NCBI GenBank assembly: GCA_020081605.1
Contig: JAHREC010000049.1
Coordinates: forward strand, 3,410,001-3,474,000
DNA length: 64,000 nucleotides
DNA from: Albifimbria verrucaria
Lineage: Eukaryota; Ascomycota; Sordariomycetes; Hypocreales; Stachybotryaceae
Direction: 5' to 3'
Positions 57,476 through 64,000 of the stretch are shown in pieces; the stretch's first letter is position 1; the number at the start of each line of letters is the position of its first letter. Under the pieces are notes generated by a model. That model was not told the DNA's origin and searched no databases. It saw only the letters and a program-made list of their open reading frames with translations. The position numbers were made by a program, and so were the translations under genes.

Positions 57476-60400
57476 TCTCGCAAGAGGTTCCAACGTGTTG
57501 TATCCTGCCACTCCAAGCCGGGCTGCATCCTTAATCTTGTCTGCACCGACTACAGTGTCTCCGGAGTGAAAGAATTCGGCGAGCCAAGGAATATTTGCCT
57601 TGGTGGCGACATCCCATATATTCGCCGCGTTCCCCAAATCTGGTACTTCAGCAACTTCTCCCCAGACAAGAAGAGTTTGAGACCCCGGTTTCGTAAGGTG
57701 GTATATCATCGCTGAACTTCCCTGAGTGTCGTCCTCGTTCCTAATATGACGGTGCCAGTTTCGTGCTGCATAGTAGAGGAATGGATATCGGCGTTTTCTT
57801 TCATCCAGTTGCTGGCGGCTGCCACAAGGGCCATTCTGAAAATCCTTAAAGCACAAGTACACCATAAAAATCTTTGCCAAATACGCACTCGGATGCAGAC
57901 TTTTGCAAAATACAGCGGCGGTCAAGTGTCCACTCTTGACGAGAAACTCCTTCGCGGATTGGTGTATCAGAGAAACTTTTCCGTCCCTGATCTCTAGAAT
58001 AACACCAGCAGCGCTAGTAATGTTGTTTTCGTCGAGTCGTATTCTATGCTTTGTGGCTGACTCGATGCTATCGGAATCCTCCTGTACCGAAAGTGCTTCT
58101 TGTAACTCGGGGATGGTCAAAGCTCGGCGGCCGTAAACAGCCCATGCTAAGAGCTTCTGTTGTGCTGTATCGTTGCTCTGCATGATTTGATTGACGATAC
58201 CTTCATAGAGCTGTGTTAGGTCCGATGGGCTGTCATTGATGATTTGTTCGACGGCCGCATGAGAGAGCAATGTAGACGCTGCCTTCAATTTGTTGAGAAT
58301 GATTGATATCCACAAGAAAGTCTGCTCGACACGATCCGTGAGCAAATTGATCGCAACTTCTCGAAGCTCGGTGTCTAGGCTAAGGGCGTCTATTTGGCCA
58401 TGAATGAATGTTGCAAGATCTTGAGGATTAGCCTTGAGGTGGATAAATGGGCAATGATGTAGCTCGCGACTCAATGCTACTGTTGGACGACTCATTAAAA
58501 GGGCCTTAAAAATAGGTATCTTCGAGTCTCGAGGCGATGCAGATTGCACAATTCTCCTGAACAACTCCAGAAACCTTTGTCTTGAAACTTCATCCGAGCA
58601 CTCATCTAAGGCGTCAATCACGCAGTATATTGTTTTGAAAACAGGCGAACGCAGCATCTCTTCTAAGATGGCCCATAAGTCGCTTTCGGAGATTGCGGGG
58701 CTCCCGTCATCGAACTTGTCAGAAATAACCTGAAATGCACCTCTAACAAGCAGTAACTGCTTGATCAGTGACCTCAAAGCGGCGCTGATGGTACGGAGAT
58801 GGTCGTCCTGGTCATAAAAGAAGAAGTAGATGACTGTGGTATGGCCATTTGAGTCAGCCGGGGATTTCTCCAGCTGGGATAGGAGGAATTTGGTGAGTAT
58901 GGTTTTTCCTTGGCCGGCTGAACCTTTTACCCAAAGCATGGAAGACTGCTCGTTCGCATGCCAAGAATGGAAGCGCTCAATGTTCATAAACCAGCCAAGC
59001 GTTCCCGGTGTCGGGTCGGCAATTTTGTATTTTCTAAAAGAAACATAATCTGGAGCTTGAAGAGCTTCCATATACCTCTTTTCCAGTTCCGATAAACCTA
59101 GTCCCAGCCTTAATTCATGTATGCCAGGCTCTAACAAGAAGACTTACTTTGCCGATAGGTTGCAAAACGTTCGTTGATAACCTTGGGGGCTTGAACAACT
59201 AGGTTTTTTATTCTTGTTTGTATAATCAGATAATCTGGATGGGATTCATCATCAAACTTGACGATATCTGAATGGTTTGCATCTATCGAGAGTTGATCGT
59301 AATGTTTTTCGTTTGAACCAGCATAGCTTGCAGATGTGTGTGGCACCATCATCACCTCGGGGCCTGTCCTTTCCCAGTTTCCAGTCGTTTTAGACCACTA
59401 AAATATCGGTTAACCGTGTTCACTGCTAGAAGATCAGATAATACCTACTTCAACTGTCGGGGTCATGCGTGTTTCGAATACGCTGATTATCTTTGAACCA
59501 TTAAGCGTGAAACTGTTGTTGAACCTTGTGTGAAGGAGGCTCAGAAATCGAGATGAGACGGATAGACTTCTAACCAATTCTTCATTCGGTTGTCCTTTTA
59601 CCATGGCCATTAAGCTTTTGTTGTCAAGCCCTCTGTTTGGCACGCCGAATAATATGACACCAGAACAAGACATAAAAATAGCCTTGTCATCTAGGCTACC
59701 TTCGGCCGCGTCTACAAGGGTCTGCATTCACAAATTAGAAGAGTTTCTCGCTTATTTGGGAACTCGAGTAAGACGACTGGCGATATATCTCGTCCTCAAT
59801 GCGAAGACACGGCAACAGGCGTGGCAGTGATTGGGGACAAGTTCAACTGGACCATACTAGACCTTACCTGCTTTACCACAAGTCCTCCCAGGCTATGTGC
59901 AATAAAAATAATTGGTCGATTTTGCTGCAGTGCGTAAGCTTGATTGTCCCTATATGTTGTTCCGTTAGTTACTCACCCGTGTCAGATCTCGAGTTGTCTT
60001 GATAGACTCAAGTAGCCTCCTTGACAATTCAAGAATTGATGCTTCAGATTGGCTTCCTGGCAACTTTGTATCGTACCCATATGTCAAAATGCGCGCATTA
60101 GGGTTCGATTCTGGGAGGAAATCACGAAGCCACATCTCTGGGCGTCCTTTGACTTCCATGACCCAAATGCGTGACCGGCAAGTCCAGTCACGGCAATTAT
60201 ACTGTAGTAAAGAAAATTGTTAGGCTTTAGAAAACGACTTCGTGGCTTCTTTGATGTTCTGGTGCCTGAGAGGAAGAAAATATTGTACTTACTCCACAGT
60301 TGCGTCTTCTCCAGGGTCAGCGAGCGGTGTAAGGCCGAAAAAGTCGACATCAACCTTCAGCCGGCTTGCCTCAATACCAATTTCGCTCCTGATGGCCTTT

Positions 60401-60746
60401 TCTAGGTCGCTTAATGATGGGGTTTCCTGTATGTTACTGTAGCCACCGAGAATCTTTCCGAGAGACCAGATGCTGCGGCGGGTGTACATGACCAGCCGGC
60501 CACATTTGTCTCAGCAGCAATGTCCGAAGGTGCAAGTTTGTTAGTCACACCAAACAAGATATCCCCAAGACGTTCCTTTGCCAGTTGCCGAGGGATATTG
60601 GAGATTCGAAATGTGAGAGATGTGTTGACAGTCTTGGTTTTCTTCTGCTTCGCTGCCACGTTTGAGGGCTGGACGATTAGCACCCATGCCAACGATAAGA
60701 TCAACGCCAAAATTGTTGTGAAGGCGAGAAGCAGCGATAGTTCCAT
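54161..60746 (-). CDS. NLR/STAND receptor: membrane segment, SesB-like hydrolase, NACHT, about 35 helical repeats; several apparent frameshifts
   Basis: This is a predicted fungal NOD-like receptor of about 2,070 aa. Exons fit 60746-60293, 60201-59977, 59949-59868, 59721-59449, 59397-59148 and 59097-54161. The N-terminus has one TM (LLLAFTTILALILSLAWVLI) and then a small domain (SLTFRISNIPRQLAKERLGD). An alpha/beta hydrolase of the SesB type follows, with VTGLAGHAFGSW, MWLRDFLPES, ARILTYGYD, PIIFIAHSLGGLVVKQ (GHSLGG-like nucleophile elbow, here AHSLGG) and ILFGVPNRG, ending DYLIIQTRIKNLV. The NACHT domain has Walker A GSAGQGKTIL and Walker B CVIDALDEC, with VSLIHQSAKEFL further on. After that come tandem repeats of about 32 aa. 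Frame breaks sit at about 60423, 60154, 59977 (extra G), 57471-57476, 57354 and 54785. Such proteins act in cell-death and non-self responses. Confidence 0.85.
56530..57095 (-). repeat. duplicated three-unit block inside the NLR repeat array
   Basis: Two consecutive blocks share the same order of three units: ENKDK(G/A)QII(R/K)LL(L/I)EHRGQ, then FSPxxxxxIxRxxDxxTLxxLFQ, then ITDDIIKAAASN. The second block carries a short insertion (IIIRIDNIVL). The shared irregular middle unit shows the block was copied as a whole. Confidence 0.75.
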
Positions 60747-62560
60747 CTTTTCCTTCCCTCTTTGCTAAACCTCTTTTCGGTTTGTTCAAGGATCGCTTAG
60801 TTATGAACCTCTGAGTGTCGACGAAGGAACGAAAGCTTGGAATAACGATTGCTCCGCTGTCAATTAGCTACATCAACGCCGGTCGCCTGGATACAGCGCC
60901 TTGGGAGTGGATTTCAACGGCTCAATCGGTGCTACGCCAAGATTTGAGTGGTGATTATTTTATCTTCAATACTATTTTCCCATTTGGCGTAAGAAAGGCC
61001 GGGTCGTGGCAGGGAAAGATAGTTCTCCTCGAACGTCAGATGCAGCCTGAAATATAGCAACACCCCACCTGTTAGTCATCGTGTCGGATTAAATGGTAAT
61101 ATTTAAACCCCGCACCAAGAATCCTAGGTAGAGACTTTTGCTGGTATATCCACGGAGACTAAGGGCTGGGCCTGGTCTCACGAGGCCGCTACCATTTCCT
61201 TTTGGGATTGAATACTTCAACAGACTCTAAGAAGGGCTAGCACCTGCAACACAGTAGAGAATGGTTCAATGAGGGTCCCCTAAGACAGGAGTAAGCGTTG
61301 TTAGTTCGATTTAGGAAAAGGGTAGAGCCATGCTAGGAGGACTGAAATTTCGCATGTCCGATGCATATGTCTGAATAAGTAACCTACAAAAATTTTAAGA
61401 AAATCATAGAAAGTAAGATAGAAATAAACAACTAAAAGCATAAAATGTGGAATAATACAAGTAAAGATTATATAAGTATTTTCAAGGCTCTAGTAAACAA
61501 AAGTCCATGACCCTTATGCCAACAGTTCCTTCCAAACATAATCCTGATTAAATTTCATTGCAAATTAAAAGCTCATTAGATCCTGGAAATATCTAAGCTC
61601 ACGCCTATGGGTTGTAAACAGTCTCTGCAAGCCAAGCTCTGGCGCTGACTTTAGTTGGCTAACCTTTTCGCCATGTTTGGGTTTCTTTGAACGTTCAAGG
61701 AGACAGTATGTCGGAGAAGTAAAGAAGATGGAGGGTAAGCATCCAGCCTCGTGTGCTTACCTCTCATGGGTGTCAGGCATCCGTGCAGTACGCATCAACT
61801 TTCTTTCGGGTGCCTCCTTATTCGTCTACGGTCCGGCCGTTTTCTTGGCCCAAGACAGACACCAGAAACATGTTGATGGGTTGTAAATACTCTTGGAAGC
61901 TAGTTCAGGTATCTCAATGATTCTCACCACATCATAGATTTGCCTCCAATTGCTTATAGAATAGCATGACGGGGAGCCGCATCCATAGTTCATGTCGAAG
62001 CCTGGAAGCTGATCCTACTATTCTTGGAATGGAGACGGGACAGCTTCGCCGATAATGGCCAGCTATAAGCGGGGTAGTTTCAGTTTCTAGACGCAGCTGA
62101 AATAACTTACTGCCTGTCTCTGCCAATAAACAGTCTCACGATACGCCACAGCGCTTCAATGCCCTATGGGTATGGCCAATCCCTTCCGTCAGGGCCTCAT
62201 TACAGGATATCAATGCTGAGCTGAAGGCATAGATGTCTCATATTATACTCTCGCCCTGATAAAACAGAGATAATGCCCAAATTGCATTGTAGGAGTAGGA
62301 TTATGGTGGATGGGATCAGCCAGTTCAAAATAGCACCCAAATTGCTGTTACCACAACCTCAATGTCGCTCCTTCACAAACTGACTGCAATACGCTTCTGA
62401 TCCTAGCACACCTGTTTTTTTATGAAACTTGGATTTATTCAAGATACTATTTTGCCTTCCACGACCCTACCAACGAACATAAACTTGTGGCGACAAAGGA
62501 CTCTATGCCTCGAGGGTATAGGGTAGGCAGACATCCAGTGACAGGTATCCTAAAACATTG
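60747..62560. other. intergenic, no supported gene
   Basis: About 1.8 kb upstream of the NLR. It contains an A-rich stretch at 61380-61500. Plus-strand frames at 60815-61057 and 61677-61886 have no recognisable motif and are not called. Confidence 0.45.
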
Positions 62561-63018
62561 TTAATCTTTATAGCACCTAAAAGAGCTAATTTGATCATTA
62601 AAACGAGCTCGATTACTATAAAGATTCGGCTCGTCCTCTGATCTTTCCAGATTGAAATAAGGACCCTTGCAACCATAGTCCCTTTTCGTAGTTAGCTAGG
62701 TAAAGTAAAAGAAATGCTAGCGTAGGCTTCAAAGTTTCTCACCTGTAGAAATAGCAAACCCCACAGCTTTGATCTGGTTTAATAGACGACACTTTATCAT
62801 TAAAAGAAGAAGGCAAGTCCTCTAGAAGATACTTGATTAGTAAAATAATACAAGCCGAAGACTACCCACCGGCAGAGAAACCTACTGCAATTATTATTTC
62901 GGCATTCAAGGTTTCTGCATTCACCACGGTAGTCGACATCTTCGCAAAATCGAACTGCATCAGCAGTTACACTACCGGCAAAGCAGGCGATAATAGCGAT
63001 GGCTTGGTAGAATCTCAT
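62561..63018 (-). CDS. small secreted beta/gamma-crystallin-like Cys-rich protein, three exons
   Basis: This 110-aa gene is assembled from splice sites. Exon 1 is 63018-62886 (phase 1). Intron 62885-62822 runs GTAGGT to TTCTAG. Exon 2 is 62821-62743 (phase 2). Intron 62742-62682 runs GTGAGA to CGAAAAG, with branch CTAACTAC. Exon 3 is 62681-62561, ending TAA. The signal peptide is MRFYQAIAIIACFAGSVTA. Two Greek-key halves follow. The first has VRFCEDVDYRGECRNL, then DLPSSFNDKVSSIKP. The second has CYFYRDYGCKGPYFNLE, then RARFNDQISSFRC. Each half holds an N/D-N/D-x-x-S/T-S motif (NDKVSS, NDQISS), the Ca2+-binding signature of microbial beta/gamma-crystallins. There are eight Cys, an even number suited to disulfides. 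Exact phase agreement of both introns supports the model. Candidate effector or antimicrobial; role unknown. Confidence 0.8.
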
Positions 63019-64000
63019 GTTGCCAATATTTATGTTCTCCACTTTAAGTGAGAAACTTATGGAGATATGGGTCGTCTTTGCTTCAGAGTATTCCATACAA
63101 AACCTGATTGTCGTCTGCCTTTATATAGATTTCACAAGCTAGCAAGCGTTCTCACAACGCTTGCTCTACTATGTAGGTTGAGACTCACTATCCAATGTTT
63201 CATCTGGAACATTACTTCAACTTGTTCTTATGACTAAATTGTGCTGTCAGCCCACCTTGAGACCTACCGTCTTTGGAATGTTGCTCCAGGGTTTATGGTT
63301 TATACAGTTTAACTGATAAACTACCCCGCATGTTACGAGTAGTGAGGAATGAAAGGGAACGCACCCTCAAATTGTTCACTCAGATTGTTCATATTGAGAA
63401 GTTGAAGGTTGGGGGTGAACAATTGTGCTCTAGCCTCTATGTCGAGGAGCTTTAGTCTAAGATTCAGTAAGAGGCTCGTATTTTATTTATCTTAACTTGG
63501 GGTACACTAGTTCAACAGGGAACGGAACTATTACACGGTCCGGCAGTGAATAAGAAGGTATATAGCAGATTCCGGAATTGCCTTCCTTGGTTGAGGTACA
63601 AGACAATGTTCCACAAATACCGAGGAGACTGTCAGCATTCCTCAAAAGCAGTATTGGCGAGAAAACTAATTGAATGTCACACAGGCCTACTTTGTAGTAA
63701 AACAACGAATGAATTCTGTTTGAATAAAACACTGCCTTAGACTACTTATGAATCCTCTCGGTAACTGCATCAGAACTATATATCGCAACATCATCGTCAC
63801 AGTTGTGGCATCATTCACTACTTACGCATTTCAGATGTTAAAAAGTAGATAGAATCCCGATCTAAGTGAAGGTGCCTTGCATATGAGGGATGGTTCCTCT
63901 TCCTGAATATATCCAGTGCAATAGCTTTAGGGAGTCCGAAAGGAGCTGGTATGTAAATCCCTTGGGGTGGCTTGGGGTGGCTTGCCTGACGAATTTCTTG
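63019..64000. other. window end, promoter of the crystallin-like gene, no further gene seen
   Basis: No supported frame. At 63962-63985 the 11-bp string CTTGGGGTGGC occurs twice in tandem. Confidence 0.4.
63117..63127 (-). promoter_or_regulatory. TATA-like element of the crystallin-like gene
   Basis: On the minus strand CTATATAAAGGC lies about 100 bp upstream of the ATG at 63018, a fitting core-promoter distance. Confidence 0.5.

Noticed and set aside
1..64000. CRISPR arrays, rRNA, or intact transposase genes
   Set aside because: None found: no regularly spaced direct repeats of array type and no transposase or reverse-transcriptase motif in any frame. The genes are eukaryotic.

Overview
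The window comes from a filamentous ascomycete, probably a Sordariomycete. The genes carry short GT-AG introns (about 45-100 bp) with CTAAC-like branch points. The families are typical of such fungi: HET-domain protein, NACHT NLR, PTH11/CFEM receptor, NRPS, PL1 pectate lyase, fruiting-body-type lectin, CorA-like protein and 2EXR-like protein. The species cannot be named from sequence alone. Coding density is low, with long AT-rich spacers, and a large share of the genes encode secreted or membrane proteins. It reads as an accessory region rather than a housekeeping one.

Layout. 0.7-6.8 kb: a GPI-type secreted protein (-), a CorA-like membrane protein (+), a decayed alpha/beta hydrolase (+), and a Cys/Pro-rich secreted repeat protein (-). 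8.8-18.7 kb: an FAD monooxygenase, a HET-domain protein and an NRPS with architecture partial C-A-T-C, all on +. 20.5-25.2 kb: a lectin, an NAD(P)-binding protein and a pectate lyase, all on +. 25.5-33.4 kb: an MFS transporter (+), a GNAT acetyltransferase (-), a CFEM-PTH11 receptor (-) and a divergent paraoxonase-like protein (+). 35.2-46.5 kb: an ankyrin protein, an uncharacterised protein, an alkaline phosphatase, a single-pass membrane protein and an APH-type kinase, all on +. 47-54 kb: a 2EXR-like remnant, a tyrosinase, a sulfite-oxidase-family enzyme (-) and a kievitone-hydratase/CrtC-like secreted protein (+). 54.2-60.7 kb (-): a giant NLR with an N-terminal membrane segment, SesB-like hydrolase, NACHT domain and about 35 helical repeats. 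62.6-63.0 kb (-): a small secreted beta/gamma-crystallin-like protein assembled here from three short exons.

A property of the whole window matters for anyone using this annotation. Most long genes are interrupted by single-base frameshifts, about 35 in all. Nearly every one is a one-base loss in a short homopolymer, with the homologous protein continuing immediately in another frame. This pattern looks more like consensus sequencing error than like gene death, so these genes are called as CDS with noted breaks. The alpha/beta hydrolase at 4.9-5.7 kb is different: it has in-frame stops at expected Trp codons (G-to-A, RIP-like) and no start codon, and is called a pseudogene.

Functionally the window combines self/non-self recognition (NLR, HET), plant or animal interaction (pectate lyase, lectin, CFEM receptor, kievitone-hydratase-like protein, small secreted proteins) and a possible small secondary-metabolite locus (FAD monooxygenase plus NRPS).
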